Assembly: GCA_015064845.1 (NCBI GenBank)
Contig: SVRL01000005.1
Coordinates: 1-64,000 of the forward strand
From: Oscillospiraceae bacterium
Lineage (GTDB): Bacteria; Bacillota; Clostridia; Oscillospirales; CAG-272
Length of the DNA: 64,000 nucleotides
Direction of reading: 5' to 3'
Shown here: positions 1 to 8,731 of the stretch, piece by piece
Layout of the letters: every line of letters begins with the position of its first letter
Numbering within the stretch: the first letter of the stretch is position 1
Position numbers and translations under genes: made by a program
The notes under the pieces: generated by a model
Told to the model about the DNA's origin: nothing
Seen by the model: the letters and a program-made list of their open reading frames with translations, nothing else
The model's database searches: none

Positions 1-861
1 TGCGAAGATGCATTCAAGATCACTTCAGAAAAACAATGCGACGGTTATCGGCAGATCAATTTTACTTTTCAAAGTGAAAAGGAATATTTCGTGCCATGCG
101 CTTTACTGATTCCGGACGGTGTACCGAAACCACTTGCCATTTGCCTTCAAGGACATTCCACGGGAATGCACATTTCTTGCGGAGAAGAAAAATATCGCGG
201 AGACGCTCAGTTGATCCAAGGCGGGCGCGATTTTGCTTTGCAGGCAATCAAAGAAGGATACTGCGCGCTGATTATGGAACAACGCTATATGGGCAGTTGC
301 GGAAGCACGAACGACGGCTCCCCGCTTTGCGCAAGAAAAAACGCCGCGCTCCCTGCCCTGCTTCTCGGCAGAACGGCAATCGGTGAGCGCGTGTGGGACG
401 TACAACGCGCAATCGACATAACGGAAACCTATTTTTCGGAATATGCGGATATGAAAAATATTCTTTGCATGGGGAATTCCGGCGGAGGCACCGTTGCTTT
501 TTACGCCGCTTGCATGGATGACAGAATCAAAGTGTCTATGCCATCTTGCTCGGTTTGCGAATTTGAAGATTCTATCATTCCGTTTCATCATTGCGGATGC
601 AATTATATTCCATCCATTCGAAGATATTTTGAAATGGGCGATCTTGCCTGTCTGACGGCGGATCGCGCGCTTATCATCGTTTGCGGTATTCATGACCCCG
701 ATTTTCCTTTGGAAGGTGTTTTGAAAAGTTATGAACGAGCAAAAAACGCATTCAAAACAAATGGCAGAGAGAAATTCTGTGTTTTGATCAAAGGAAATGA
801 AGGACACCGCTTTTATCCAGAAGAAGCATGGCCCGTCGCCAATATGCTTATGAGGAAATAA
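1..861 (+). CDS. Alpha/beta-hydrolase, acetyl-xylan-esterase-like (5' end cut by window)
   Basis: The frame is open from base 1, so the gene starts outside the window; the GTG at 91 is internal. The nucleophile elbow is MGNSGGGTVAF, the probable acid lies in the HDPDFPLEG stretch and the probable histidine in GNEGHRFYPEEAW, giving a complete Ser-Asp-His set in the usual order. This is the layout of the acetyl xylan esterase/dienelactone hydrolase group of serine hydrolases. No signal sequence can be judged because the N-terminus is missing. In a region rich in glycosidases a role in removing acetyl or other ester groups from plant glycans is reasonable, but the substrate is inferred only. The next gene is convergent. 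Confidence 0.75.
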   Translation, partial: CEDAFKITSEKQCDGYRQINFTFQSEKEYFVPCALLIPDGVPKPLAICLQGHSTGMHISCGEEKYRGDAQLIQGGRDFALQAIKEGYCALIMEQRYMGSCGSTNDGSPLCARKNAALPALLLGRTAIGERVWDVQRAIDITETYFSEYADMKNILCMGNSGGGTVAFYAACMDDRIKVSMPSCSVCEFEDSIIPFHHCGCNYIPSIRRYFEMGDLACLTADRALIIVCGIHDPDFPLEGVLKSYERAKNAFKTNGREKFCVLIKGNEGHRFYPEEAWPVANMLMRK

Positions 862-918
862 TGTTTCATGGTAAGATAAACGGGAATGAGCCCCCGAAAA
901 ATTTTGTGTAAATTCTGT

Positions 919-1371
919 TTACATCGCGTAATACTGATATTTTGAATCAATCATTTCCTTTGCTATTCGGACAAGCACTTCTCCCGCAAAAGTAATTGTA
1001 AATTCATGCGAAGTATAAATCATCCATTGTTTTGAACTGTCATAATAGTAGCTCTCAACGTACCACGGAAAATTATATCCGTCCCGATCAGCTTCATACA
1101 ATAATTTCCTTAAACTGACTTCTCTCGGTTCAGGTTTGTCATCTTGATCTTGAATGACGGTTGCGATATCAATCGATAAACGGCAAAGCGTTTCCTCTAT
1201 TTGATCGATGTTTCCATCATCGTATATTTTATCAAGATCGAAAGCTACGACCGGAATATCTTTCTCAATACGTTGAAGCGGATACCAATAATCAATCGAA
1301 TAATATGGCGAAGCGCTGAAATCCGACGTCAGATACGATTTTATCTGAGATAGAAACGCTTGTTTTTTCAT
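919..1371 (-). CDS. Orphan small acidic protein, last gene of the SUKH cluster
   Basis: A 150-residue soluble protein that I do not recognise. It is acidic and rich in Tyr and Asp, with no membrane segment or signal peptide. Its ATG overlaps the stop of the preceding gene by four bases (ATGA), so the two are translationally coupled. Together with the SUKH protein upstream this forms a three-gene group of small soluble proteins. Such groups often hold immunity proteins for contact-dependent or polymorphic toxins, but no toxin gene is visible here. Function is unknown and the immunity idea rests on context alone. Confidence 0.6.
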   Translation of the reverse strand: MKKQAFLSQIKSYLTSDFSASPYYSIDYWYPLQRIEKDIPVVAFDLDKIYDDGNIDQIEETLCRLSIDIATVIQDQDDKPEPREVSLRKLLYEADRDGYNFPWYVESYYYDSSKQWMIYTSHEFTITFAGEVLVRIAKEMIDSKYQYYAM

Positions 1372-1955
1372 AAAGCTGCCTCCTTATGATAGCACTGCTC
1401 AACAACGGCATCATATTCTTTTTCATAGAACTCAAAATTACAGGTAGCAAACCATTCAATATTATTTTCATTCTGATAATAAGGATAAGTGTAGTTTATT
1501 CTTCTCAGATACAATTCCTCTGTCCAATGCTCGCTGATCCATTTTTGAAATTCCGAACTTTCGGGGTCAGATAATTCACAGCGGTTTCCATAAAGAATCC
1601 CGCTTCGTTTTTCTTCTTCAAAAGATTCTCCCGAATGATTTACTTTTCCGATACGTTTCCAGATGACTTTATGATTTTCTCTGACAATATCTGCCACGAT
1701 CAATATACAGGAAAAATCAAAATCATCGGGACAGCTCAAAATCGGCGTGATTGCCCTATTTTGATTCAATACAAATCGCATGAATTTGGCATCGCCTTCG
1801 TAATCGTAATCATCTGTCCAACAAATTTTCAATTCACAGACAGGCGATATGGATTGCAATACTTCGGCTTTTCCGAAAAGCCATTCACAGATATATTCAT
1901 GAAGCGGACGGCCATCAATGAAAAAAACTTGGTTTCTGATTTCTATTTTATTCAT
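1368..1955 (-). CDS. Orphan soluble protein, coupled to the downstream gene
   Basis: A 195-residue cytoplasmic protein with no recognised domain. It has many aromatic residues (Trp, Tyr, Phe) and Glu/Asp clusters, and no hydrophobic segment. A Shine-Dalgarno-like AAGGATG precedes the ATG at 1955. The stop overlaps the start of the following gene by four bases, and the SUKH gene ends 36 bases upstream. The size, composition and position next to a SUKH gene resemble immunity-protein arrays. That is inference; no homologue was identified by eye. Confidence 0.6.
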   Translation of the reverse strand: MNKIEIRNQVFFIDGRPLHEYICEWLFGKAEVLQSISPVCELKICWTDDYDYEGDAKFMRFVLNQNRAITPILSCPDDFDFSCILIVADIVRENHKVIWKRIGKVNHSGESFEEEKRSGILYGNRCELSDPESSEFQKWISEHWTEELYLRRINYTYPYYQNENNIEWFATCNFEFYEKEYDAVVEQCYHKEAAL

Positions 1956-1991
1956 AAACCCAACATCCTTTCAGATTACAATTCAAAACAA

Positions 1992-2600
1992 TCATTTGAA
2001 ACGATATTCGGGAAGGCTGTTTTGCGCGCGCTGAAATAAGTCGCAAAGACAAAAATCAAACGAATCCCATTGTTCCTCTATACCGCACTGATCCCTCTTT
2101 GTCGTAAATACTCTTTGGGAATCGCAATCAATAAACATATCCGCTTCCCCTCCCGATTCATATTTCAATCGGTATGTACCGACTTTCAGCCATGTATCGG
2201 GAATATTGGCATGCCGTCTCAAATCTTCAATACGGATATCAAAGGGTTCTTCCATATCCGCAGGTCTTCCGAACGGTTGGGTTCTTGGAAGACCGTATAT
2301 TGTTATATTGGAACCTGCAAATGCAAATTTCGCCACGAATATTTTGAACATGAATAAATCCATTCCGTTCGAATAGCCGAGAAACTGTTTATACTGAACG
2401 GGTAAGGTATTCTTATATGCTTTTGACAGATATTCATCAATCAATTCGCTTGTAAGAGGCTGATACAATATATGTTGTGCTTTGGGGATTTTTCCGGGAT
2501 TGAATAATAACGTTCCGTTTTTTCGAATAACGGTATGATTGCTATGGTCTTTTTTAAGTTCATCCAGCAAAGAGAAAATTTTCATTTTGCCATTATCCAT
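1992..2600 (-). CDS. SMI1/KNR4 (SUKH) family protein
   Basis: A 202-residue protein with the SUKH-type core: a helical segment ending in LPVQYKQFLGYSNGMDLF, which matches the family pattern of P-x-x-Y-x-x-F-L-x-x-x-N-G, followed by beta strands and a Phe/Trp-rich end. SUKH proteins in bacteria are commonly immunity proteins against secreted nuclease or deaminase toxins, and also occur as general adaptors. Here it sits 15 bases downstream of the KDPG aldolase gene and ahead of two unrecognised small genes. No adjacent toxin is present, so it may be an orphan immunity gene. Start at ATG 2600, preceded by GAAGGAAA. Confidence 0.7.
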   Translation of the reverse strand: MDNGKMKIFSLLDELKKDHSNHTVIRKNGTLLFNPGKIPKAQHILYQPLTSELIDEYLSKAYKNTLPVQYKQFLGYSNGMDLFMFKIFVAKFAFAGSNITIYGLPRTQPFGRPADMEEPFDIRIEDLRRHANIPDTWLKVGTYRLKYESGGEADMFIDCDSQRVFTTKRDQCGIEEQWDSFDFCLCDLFQRAQNSLPEYRFK

Positions 2601-2615
2601 AATGTTTTCCTTCTG

Positions 2616-3290
2616 TTATATTTTCTTTTTTTGCATATAATCGTTTGCTTCCCTTACATAAGCTTCTGCCAATTCCGTAATTGCCGTATAATTTTCTTCC
2701 TTCAAAAGGTCTTTTCTGATGATCGAAGAGCCGATTCCGAAACCAAGCGCGCCCGCTTTCAGATATTCTTGCATATTATTGCAATCAATTCCGCCTACCG
2801 CCAGAAATCTGACGTGGGAGAGAGGCGCTTTGACTGCTTTCAGATAAGACGCCCCCATTGCATCCATCGGAAACAGCTTCACAAAATCCGCGCCTGCGCC
2901 ATGTGCCGTTTGAATTTCCGTCGGAGTCAGCGCACCGGGGATCGATACCATTTCCAATTCGTTCGTCTTTCGGATAACCGCGGCATCGGTATTGGGAGAA
3001 ATGATAAAAAGTCCGCCCGCGTTTTTTGTCAATTCCACTTGTTTTTCCGTGAGAACCGTTCCTGCGCCGATCAACATTTTACCATTCCAATGATTGGAAA
3101 GTAATTGAATTTGATTCGCAACCGTTTCATCCGAAATAATGCCGCTTGCATCGTAAGTGATTTCCATCAATCGGATTCCGCCGCGATACAATGCTTCCGA
3201 AAGCGGCAACAGCTGTTTTTCTTCCACGTTCCGAAGAATCACGATCAATTTTTCTTTTTCAATTGCTTGAATAGCAGTATTTTTCATCAT
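2616..3290 (-). CDS. eda: KDPG/KHG aldolase
   Basis: 2-dehydro-3-deoxyphosphogluconate aldolase, a cytoplasmic class I aldolase that cleaves KDPG to pyruvate and glyceraldehyde-3-phosphate at the end of the uronate/Entner-Doudoroff route. The protein is 224 residues, normal for the family. The Schiff-base lysine is in GADFVKLFPMD, the conserved Glu is in RLMEITYDA and a glycine loop follows in LAVGGIDCNN. The tracked ORF starts 15 codons too early; the ATG at 3290 overlaps the upstream stop (ATGA) and has an AGGA site six bases ahead. It completes the galacturonate pathway whose other steps (uxaC, uxaB, uxaA) lie at 38-42 kb. Not linked to a KDG kinase here. Confidence 0.92.
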   Translation of the reverse strand: MMKNTAIQAIEKEKLIVILRNVEEKQLLPLSEALYRGGIRLMEITYDASGIISDETVANQIQLLSNHWNGKMLIGAGTVLTEKQVELTKNAGGLFIISPNTDAAVIRKTNELEMVSIPGALTPTEIQTAHGAGADFVKLFPMDAMGASYLKAVKAPLSHVRFLAVGGIDCNNMQEYLKAGALGFGIGSSIIRKDLLKEENYTAITELAEAYVREANDYMQKKKI

Positions 3291-4504
3291 TGAATATCCT
3301 TTCCGAGCAAATAGAATTTTCGGTCGGGATACCAAAGAATTTTCTTTCCGTTCATATAGGTCATCGTGCCGTACATGGCAAGCTGTACGTCATCGCCGAG
3401 AATCACGTCTTCAGGTTTCAATTCCATGAAAACGGAATCGTTTTCTTTATCAAAACGGATGGGTTGATATTTGTTATCGGGATCAAAATAGCCAATTGCG
3501 CTGCGCAAAATATGACGGGGATAATACGGGCGGTTCAAATCACAAACACCGTGATACAACTGCATAAATCTGCCGTCCTTCAAATCATAGATAGGACAGG
3601 GAGAAAGCGGGTGTGTAAAAAACGTATGGTCGGAGAAAGTCAACGGACGGGGTTGCGTCCATGTTTTACCCATATCGGAAGATACGGAGAAAAAGATGCA
3701 ACCGAGATTGGTTCGCATAGAGCAAAAAATTCTTTGGTCGGGTAACAATACCAGCGAAGGTTCTTCAATTTTCCCGATTCTGCCACTTGGTCTGTAAACA
3801 TAAAGTCCTTTATCATCGGGCAAAATTTCAATTTTCAAGTCTTTGATTTCGGGATCATCGTCAATATTTTGGAAATGATAAAAAAATACGTGGACGCCGT
3901 TACGCATAGAAGGATCAATATAACGACTTGCAAATTTCGTAAATCCTGCCAGATAGGTTCCGTCGGGAAGCTTCAAAGGCAATTCGAACACGATATTATC
4001 CTGGATGTTCTCACGGAAATCATACGGTGTTTTGCGTTGCGGAATATCACCCGTTTCACTCCACGTTTCCCCGAAATCATCGGAATACATACAGGAAAAT
4101 GCGCCGGTGATCTGTAAAGCAATATCTGTAATTCCGATAATTTCCCGATAGTAAAACAGATAGATTCTGCCGGATTTGGAAACAATCGGAAATCCCCAGC
4201 TTCCCTGCGCATCTCTTTTTCCCGTTTCTTTGTCAAAATGCAGACAGCCAACGATGAATTTCGGTTCCGTCCACGTCTTTCCGCCATCCTTGCTCTTTGC
4301 CATCATGACGTGGTTATCTCCATTATTTTCGCACGTAGACTGCGTCCAGAACGCAATAAGTCCTCCATATCCTTTATGTTCAACAACGTATAAATGCACG
4401 TTATTATTATCATATTCCGTGCTTTGGGGAACGTATAAACGGTAATCGGGATTTGTGAATTGAATCTGTTTTTCAATCAATACACGGTCTTGTGATTCTG
4501 CCAT
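3287..4504 (-). CDS. BNR-repeat sialidase-like protein (exo-alpha-sialidase fold)
   Basis: A 405-residue six-bladed-propeller protein with three clear Asp boxes: SKDGGKTW, SDDFGETW and SSDMGKTW. The N-terminal DYRLYVP may stand in for the sialidase FRIP/YRIP arginine motif but is not a clean match. There is no signal peptide, so it would act in the cytoplasm on imported sugars. It is the first gene of a coupled unit with eda (4-base overlap). That pairing fits a glycosidase releasing a uronic or keto-deoxy sugar better than a mucin sialidase, because no nan genes are present. Start at ATG 4504 with a GGAGGA site in front and a promoter at 4542-4570. Confidence 0.75.
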   Translation of the reverse strand: MAESQDRVLIEKQIQFTNPDYRLYVPQSTEYDNNNVHLYVVEHKGYGGLIAFWTQSTCENNGDNHVMMAKSKDGGKTWTEPKFIVGCLHFDKETGKRDAQGSWGFPIVSKSGRIYLFYYREIIGITDIALQITGAFSCMYSDDFGETWSETGDIPQRKTPYDFRENIQDNIVFELPLKLPDGTYLAGFTKFASRYIDPSMRNGVHVFFYHFQNIDDDPEIKDLKIEILPDDKGLYVYRPSGRIGKIEEPSLVLLPDQRIFCSMRTNLGCIFFSVSSDMGKTWTQPRPLTFSDHTFFTHPLSPCPIYDLKDGRFMQLYHGVCDLNRPYYPRHILRSAIGYFDPDNKYQPIRFDKENDSVFMELKPEDVILGDDVQLAMYGTMTYMNGKKILWYPDRKFYLLGKDIQ

Positions 4505-4541
4505 CTGAAAATCCTCCTGTAACGAATTATTTGATACGTTG

Positions 4542-4570
4542 ATTATATCATATTATCGTTTGAGGCGCAA
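4542..4570 (-). promoter_or_regulatory. Promoter of the sialidase-like/eda unit
   Basis: On the minus strand TTGCGC, 17 bases, TATAAT. The -10 is perfect and the -35 moderate. It lies about 40 bases upstream of the sialidase-like start, back to back with the promoter at 4632-4660. Confidence 0.55.
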
Positions 4571-4631
4571 GCAATATCTTCAAAAACATTTCGATTTTGT
4601 GTATGAAACAAGAGAAAATAACGAGAGGATA

Positions 4632-4660
4632 TTGATAAACAAAGGAAAATATGGTATAAT
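4632..4660 (+). promoter_or_regulatory. Sigma-A promoter of the 4711 membrane gene
   Basis: TTGATA, 17 bases, TATAAT, about 50 bases upstream of the ATG at 4711. Confidence 0.65.
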
Positions 4661-4710
4661 AACATTGGTTATTCCAATTGATCTTATATTTTATTTCAAA
4701 GGAGCGTTTT

Positions 4711-5499
4711 ATGGTAAGAAAAATATGTTATTTCAGTTCCGTATTCTTTGTTTCACTCATACTGCAACTCATAACTAATTTTGTTGATTCATTGGTAGCC
4801 ACCCTGCTGCAAATTGTAATATTTTTTCTCCTGTTCCCCTTTATTTCCTTTTTATCTGCAAGGATGTTTGCATCCCGGGATAAGAAAAAATGGGCACTTT
4901 CTCTTCTTTGCCCGTTTGTTTTGACGCTATCTTACATCGTATTATATTTAGGAAACTCGGACATATATCCGTATGCGCTGAAAATTTTCATTTGGAGCCA
5001 ATGCTGGTCTTTGTTGGGATTGATCAGAATCAGAAAAAAGGATTGCAAAGAAGTATTTCCTCAAACAACAGGAATAAAGAAAAAAATGTATTTGCATTGT
5101 CTCGGGCTGCCTGCCGTATACTGTCTGCTGTTCGCGCTCGGCTATTTTGCCTGCCGGATTTTTATGGAATCACTTGAAGGCGACTGGGGTGGATTTTTTT
5201 ACGTACTGTTATTTTTCGTACTTTATGTGCTTGTTTTGGCACCGGCAACGGCAATTTTCTATTGCAAAAAAATACATACGCTTGGATGGATAAAATATCT
5301 TTGTTGCATATATAATGCAATCATGACGGCAATGTATTTCCCCATGAGTATGTTATTCAGAGATATAACGGAAGCAATATTCAGCCTTCCAACACTTGCC
5401 GTAGGCCTTTCGAGTTTGATTTGCGGAATGGCTACATTGATTATTTACGATGCCAAACATCGTCAAGCAACTGCTCACACAAAATGTCTTGCCGATTGA
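4711..5499 (+). CDS. Polytopic membrane protein, paralogue of the 16371-16766 ORF
   Basis: A 262-residue integral membrane protein with about seven hydrophobic segments and no recognised family. The ORF track begins at a TTG (4678); the ATG at 4711 has a clear AAAGGAG site and is chosen. Its middle part resembles the short ORF at 16371-16766: FIWSQCWSLLGLIR here against FLWCEVWALLGLIR there, with similar flanking segments. The gene is monocistronic, with its own promoter and a strong terminator at 5511. Function unknown. Confidence 0.75.
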   Translation: MVRKICYFSSVFFVSLILQLITNFVDSLVATLLQIVIFFLLFPFISFLSARMFASRDKKKWALSLLCPFVLTLSYIVLYLGNSDIYPYALKIFIWSQCWSLLGLIRIRKKDCKEVFPQTTGIKKKMYLHCLGLPAVYCLLFALGYFACRIFMESLEGDWGGFFYVLLFFVLYVLVLAPATAIFYCKKIHTLGWIKYLCCIYNAIMTAMYFPMSMLFRDITEAIFSLPTLAVGLSSLICGMATLIIYDAKHRQATAHTKCLAD

Positions 5500-5510
5500 T
5501 TCTAATGATT

Positions 5511-5540
5511 TGGGGTGCCATAAAACGGCACCCCACTTTT
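5511..5540 (+). terminator. Intrinsic terminator
   Basis: A nine-base stem TGGGGTGCC/GGCACCCCA with a seven-base loop, followed by CTTTT. It ends the 4711 gene. Confidence 0.85.
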
Positions 5541-5577
5541 AATTCATCGAAAAACAATGCAGTTCTCAAAATATCAG

Positions 5578-5606
5578 TTGCAAATTCAGAAAATATATGC
5601 TATAAT
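5578..5606 (+). promoter_or_regulatory. Promoter of the VUT transporter/SDR pair
   Basis: TTGCAA, 17 bases, TATAAT; about 65 bases of leader before the ATG at 5673. I looked for a preQ1 riboswitch in the leader because of the downstream gene and did not see one. Confidence 0.65.
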
Positions 5607-5672
5607 CTCAAAGAAGAAATTTTTACGCGTATCTAACCGCATAAGTATTGAATAAGGAGTAACTGTCAAATA

Positions 5673-6422
5673 ATGAAAATAAAATCATGGATAGAAAAAG
5701 AAAAAGAGGAAATACGAATTCTTTTAAGATCTATCCCTTCAACGGTTGTAACGCTTTTTGTTGTCAGCGTCATCTGTATGAATCTGCTTGCCAATAAAAC
5801 GCTCCTGCAACTGGAATGGATCGCACTTGACGGCGGAATTCTGATTTCCTGGCTTTCTTTTATGTGTATGGATATCATCACGAAGCATTTCGGACCGAAA
5901 GCTTCCAATACCGTTTCAGTTTTGGCATCGATGATCAATTTACTGACTTGTATGATCTTTTTTGTCGCAAGCATCATCCCCTCCAACGCAAACGATTACA
6001 GTGCGTTTGACGGAATTTTCGGAGGAACTTGGTTCATTTTGCTCGGCAGCACCATTGCCTTTCTGTCTTCTGCCCTCATCAATAACTTTTTGAATTGGAC
6101 AATCGGTAAAGCTTTTCATAAAAATCCGAACGGCAAATTTGCTTACTGTATGCAAACATATATATCTACCTTCATCGGTCAATTTTTGGATAATTTCATA
6201 TTTTCTTTAATCGTATTCGTCGGATTTGCGCCGATTTTTTGGGACGGATTTCATTGGAGCGTTTTGCAATGCTTTATGTGCGCATTGACGGGTGCTGTCG
6301 CGGAACTCCTGATGGAGATTTTCTTTTCTCCGCTCGGTTACCGCATCGTTTCCAAATGGAAAAGTGAAAATGTCGGCAAAGAATATCTGGAATATCACAA
6401 TCGTAGAAAGGAACAAAAATGA
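5673..6422 (+). CDS. VUT family transporter (YhhQ-like queuosine precursor or vitamin uptake)
   Basis: A 249-residue membrane protein with about six transmembrane helices. Features of the VUT/DUF165 family are visible: a first helix with CMNLLANK, the following LDGGILISWLSF and a later helix with TFIGQFLDNFIF. Family members import queuosine precursors such as preQ0/preQ1, or related vitamins, across the cytoplasmic membrane. Preceded by AAGGAG at 5656. Its stop overlaps the next start by four bases, so it is coupled to an SDR oxidoreductase. Without a preQ1 riboswitch the exact substrate is undecided. Confidence 0.75.
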   Translation: MKIKSWIEKEKEEIRILLRSIPSTVVTLFVVSVICMNLLANKTLLQLEWIALDGGILISWLSFMCMDIITKHFGPKASNTVSVLASMINLLTCMIFFVASIIPSNANDYSAFDGIFGGTWFILLGSTIAFLSSALINNFLNWTIGKAFHKNPNGKFAYCMQTYISTFIGQFLDNFIFSLIVFVGFAPIFWDGFHWSVLQCFMCALTGAVAELLMEIFFSPLGYRIVSKWKSENVGKEYLEYHNRRKEQK

Positions 6423-7072
6423 AAATTCTGATTACAGGAACAACTCAGGGAATCGGACGTGCAATCGCCGAAAAATTTTTGAAAAACAACCATGAAGTCA
6501 TTGGCATTGACCGTCAACCATCCAGTATTGCAGCTGAAAATTATACGCATTATATCTGTGATGTTCGGGATCGTTCCCTTTTACCCGAAATTGCAGGCGT
6601 TAATATCTTAATCAACAATGCGGGAACACAAAACGAAGATGATATCGACATTAACTTGAAAGGGTTGATCGGTATTACGGAAAAATACGGCATTCAGCCT
6701 CAGATTCGTTCCGTTTTGAATATCGGTTCCGCAAGCGCGCACACCGGCGCGGAATTTCCCGAATACTGCGCAAGCAAGGGCGGTGTCCTTGCCTATACAA
6801 AAAACGTCGCCATGCGCATTGCCAAATTCGGCGCAACTTGCAACAGTCTTGATCCCGGCGGCGTTCTGACACCTTTGAACGAATGCGTGATGAATGATCC
6901 CGTTTTATGGGAACAGATCATGAACGAAACTCCATTAAAAAAATGGGCAACCCCCGAAGATATTGCCGAATGGGCATATTTCTTAACCGTGGTCAATACT
7001 TTTTGCACCGGTCAGTGTATCCTCGTTGACGGAGGAGAATCCATCAATTACCATTTTATTTGGAAAGATTGA
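6419..7072 (+). CDS. SDR family NAD(P)-dependent oxidoreductase
   Basis: A 217-residue short-chain dehydrogenase. Cofactor loop GTTQGIGRAIAEK at residues 6-18, the NNAG motif after the fourth strand, a catalytic serine in NIGSASAH and a YCASKGG (Tyr-x-x-x-Lys) active-site motif are all in order. It is slightly shorter than typical 245-residue members because the segment between the NNAG motif and the serine is short. Translationally coupled (ATGA) to the VUT transporter, so the substrate may be the imported compound or a product of it. Ends 25 bases before a strong terminator. Confidence 0.85.
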   Translation: MKILITGTTQGIGRAIAEKFLKNNHEVIGIDRQPSSIAAENYTHYICDVRDRSLLPEIAGVNILINNAGTQNEDDIDINLKGLIGITEKYGIQPQIRSVLNIGSASAHTGAEFPEYCASKGGVLAYTKNVAMRIAKFGATCNSLDPGGVLTPLNECVMNDPVLWEQIMNETPLKKWATPEDIAEWAYFLTVVNTFCTGQCILVDGGESINYHFIWKD

Positions 7073-7097
7073 AACATTTGAATACCGAAAATTCAAA

Positions 7098-7122
7098 AAG
7101 CGAGGAAAAACCTCGCTTTTTT
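7098..7122 (+). terminator. Intrinsic terminator
   Basis: AAGCGAGG, AAAAA loop, CCTCGCTT, then T-run. Ends the VUT-SDR operon. Confidence 0.85.
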
Positions 7123-7254
7123 CTTGAACTATAGGAAATTGCTCCAAATCAACCTTGCCGTTGAGTAAATGCCAAGTCGGAACAAATTGAGATACGTGGC
7201 AACTATCAGCGGCGATTCGTAGATTTTTTGGATTTAACGATAAATATATAAAGC

Positions 7255-7581
7255 TCAAACGGAAACAGAACGCGTACGGAGCTTATCAAGCTTGGCATTG
7301 CGAAAGTAAAGCGCAACGTCTATTGTGATTTCAACAAAATTAACAACATAAAAGAAAAAGCTCAAAAAGAAGATAAATCCGCTGCTTCCAAGCGCGGCAA
7401 CCTGTATAATCTTACGCGCAATTCCGATTCCATATCCCAATAAAAGAAAAACTTCGAAAAACAGACTCTTGCCCTGTGCCGTTTTTGAAATCAGTGATTT
7501 CCGTATGGAAATCGGCCAAGAAAGACCGAAGCAAAAAATTGTCAGCGCCTCGAAAAAATCCGTAATCATATGCAACTCCAT
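7255..7581 (-). CDS. Small PQ-loop-like (SemiSWEET-type) membrane protein
   Basis: A 108-residue protein with three likely helices. The first helix leads into LSWPISIRKS and SKTAQGKS, which resembles the PQ-loop pattern of SemiSWEET/MtN3 proteins (helix, P-x-x, basic stretch, S-x-G). The tracked ORF begins 18 codons upstream; the ATG at 7581 has a GGAGG site and is preferred. Such proteins dimerise to transport small sugars, but the assignment here is from pattern only. It is transcribed away from the LysR gene, so the two may share regulation. Confidence 0.6.
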   Translation of the reverse strand: MELHMITDFFEALTIFCFGLSWPISIRKSLISKTAQGKSLFFEVFLLLGYGIGIARKIIQVAALGSSGFIFFLSFFFYVVNFVEITIDVALYFRNAKLDKLRTRSVSV

Positions 7582-7623
7582 AAAAAACCTCCATTGATAT
7601 ACTTGATTTTTATTTACATTCAT

Positions 7624-7652
7624 ATTATAATACAAATACAGTTATATGTAAA
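7624..7652 (-). promoter_or_regulatory. Promoter of the PQ-loop gene
   Basis: Minus strand TTTACA, 17 bases, TATAAT, in the 118-base gap shared with the divergent LysR regulator. Confidence 0.6.
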
Positions 7653-7699
7653 ATATATATTTTGCATTCCGTTTATATTAATTTGGTATGGTGAATTTT

Positions 7700-8590
7700 A
7701 TGAATATCAGTTATGATTATTATGCGATTTTTTACTACGTTGCCAAATACGGCAGCTTTACCAAGGCGGCAAACGCTTTACTTTTGAATCAACCCAATCT
7801 TACGCGTACGGTAAAAAGCCTTGAAGAAAAACTCGGAAGATCTCTCTTCGTAAGATCTAATAAAGGTGTGAAACTGACCCCTGCCGGAGAGATACTTTTC
7901 GAACATGTTTCTGCCGCTTTTGATCATTTTAATGCGGCAGAAGAGGAGCTCTCGTTAAATAAAAGCCTTGAAAGAGGTGTGGTTTCCATAGGGGTAAGCG
8001 AAATCGCGCTCAATCTTTATCTTTTACCGATATTGAATCTATATAAAACTACTTATCCCGGCGTTAAAATCAAAATTTCACATCTTTCCGCGCCCGGAGC
8101 AATCGCAAAACTCGGTAGCGGACTGATCGACCTTGCAATGTTTACAGCGCCGATGGAGCCAACACCGGAAATTGTCAGCAAGGAAATTACAAATTTCAAA
8201 GAAACCGTCATTTGCGGAGAAGCTTATCGAGATATTATCACGGAAAAGAAACTGACTTTTGCGGAAATTGTGCAATATCCCATTGTTTCATTTGGCAAAA
8301 AAACTTCAACGTATGATTTTTATTTTCATCTTTTCGGAAAATACGGACTTGATTTTACCCCCGATGTTGAAGCCGCAACGGCAGACCAAATCATTCCTCT
8401 CGTTCGGCATAATCTGGGCATAGGTTTTGTACCCGAACGTTTTTTGAGTGAAAAGAATATGGAAGGAATTTACCGCGTACCTTTGGCAGAGGATATTCCC
8501 ATACGGCAAATACTTCTCGCAAAAAAACGTTCCCATGCGCTCTCCATGCCCGCAAAAAGATTGGAACAGATGATACTTGACACCAAATGA
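7700..8590 (+). CDS. LysR family transcriptional regulator
   Basis: A 296-residue LTTR. The N-terminal winged helix-turn-helix covers residues 1-60: YYVAKYGSFTKAANALL, then QPNLTRTVKSLEEKLG. The effector-binding domain follows from about residue 90. The ORF track starts four codons earlier, but the ATG at 7700 gives the standard family N-terminus. LysR regulators commonly control the divergent neighbour, here the PQ-loop gene, and themselves. The beta-mannosidase downstream has its own promoter, so membership of one regulon is only possible. Effector unknown. Confidence 0.88.
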   Translation: MNISYDYYAIFYYVAKYGSFTKAANALLLNQPNLTRTVKSLEEKLGRSLFVRSNKGVKLTPAGEILFEHVSAAFDHFNAAEEELSLNKSLERGVVSIGVSEIALNLYLLPILNLYKTTYPGVKIKISHLSAPGAIAKLGSGLIDLAMFTAPMEPTPEIVSKEITNFKETVICGEAYRDIITEKKLTFAEIVQYPIVSFGKKTSTYDFYFHLFGKYGLDFTPDVEAATADQIIPLVRHNLGIGFVPERFLSEKNMEGIYRVPLAEDIPIRQILLAKKRSHALSMPAKRLEQMILDTK

Positions 8591-8646
8591 ATATCCGACT
8601 TGGAGATTTTTATTTTTTATACAAACGGGCAATGAACGATATCCTC

Positions 8647-8675
8647 TTGTTTTTCAAACACGGATATGGTATAAT
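8647..8675 (+). promoter_or_regulatory. Promoter of the beta-mannosidase gene
   Basis: TTGTTT, 17 bases, TATAAT; 56 bases ahead of the ATG at 8732. Confidence 0.65.
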
Positions 8676-8731
8676 CAATACACACGCGAAAATCTTTCAT
8701 ATTTTTCAAAAAGAAACGGACGGTAACCGAA

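Noticed and set aside
5540-5672. preQ1 riboswitch upstream of the VUT transporter
   Set aside because: Looked for the class I core and found no match; only a standard promoter.
6983-7258. 91-codon minus-strand ORF after the SDR gene
   Set aside because: It reads through the terminator at 7098 and overlaps the SDR 3' end antisense.
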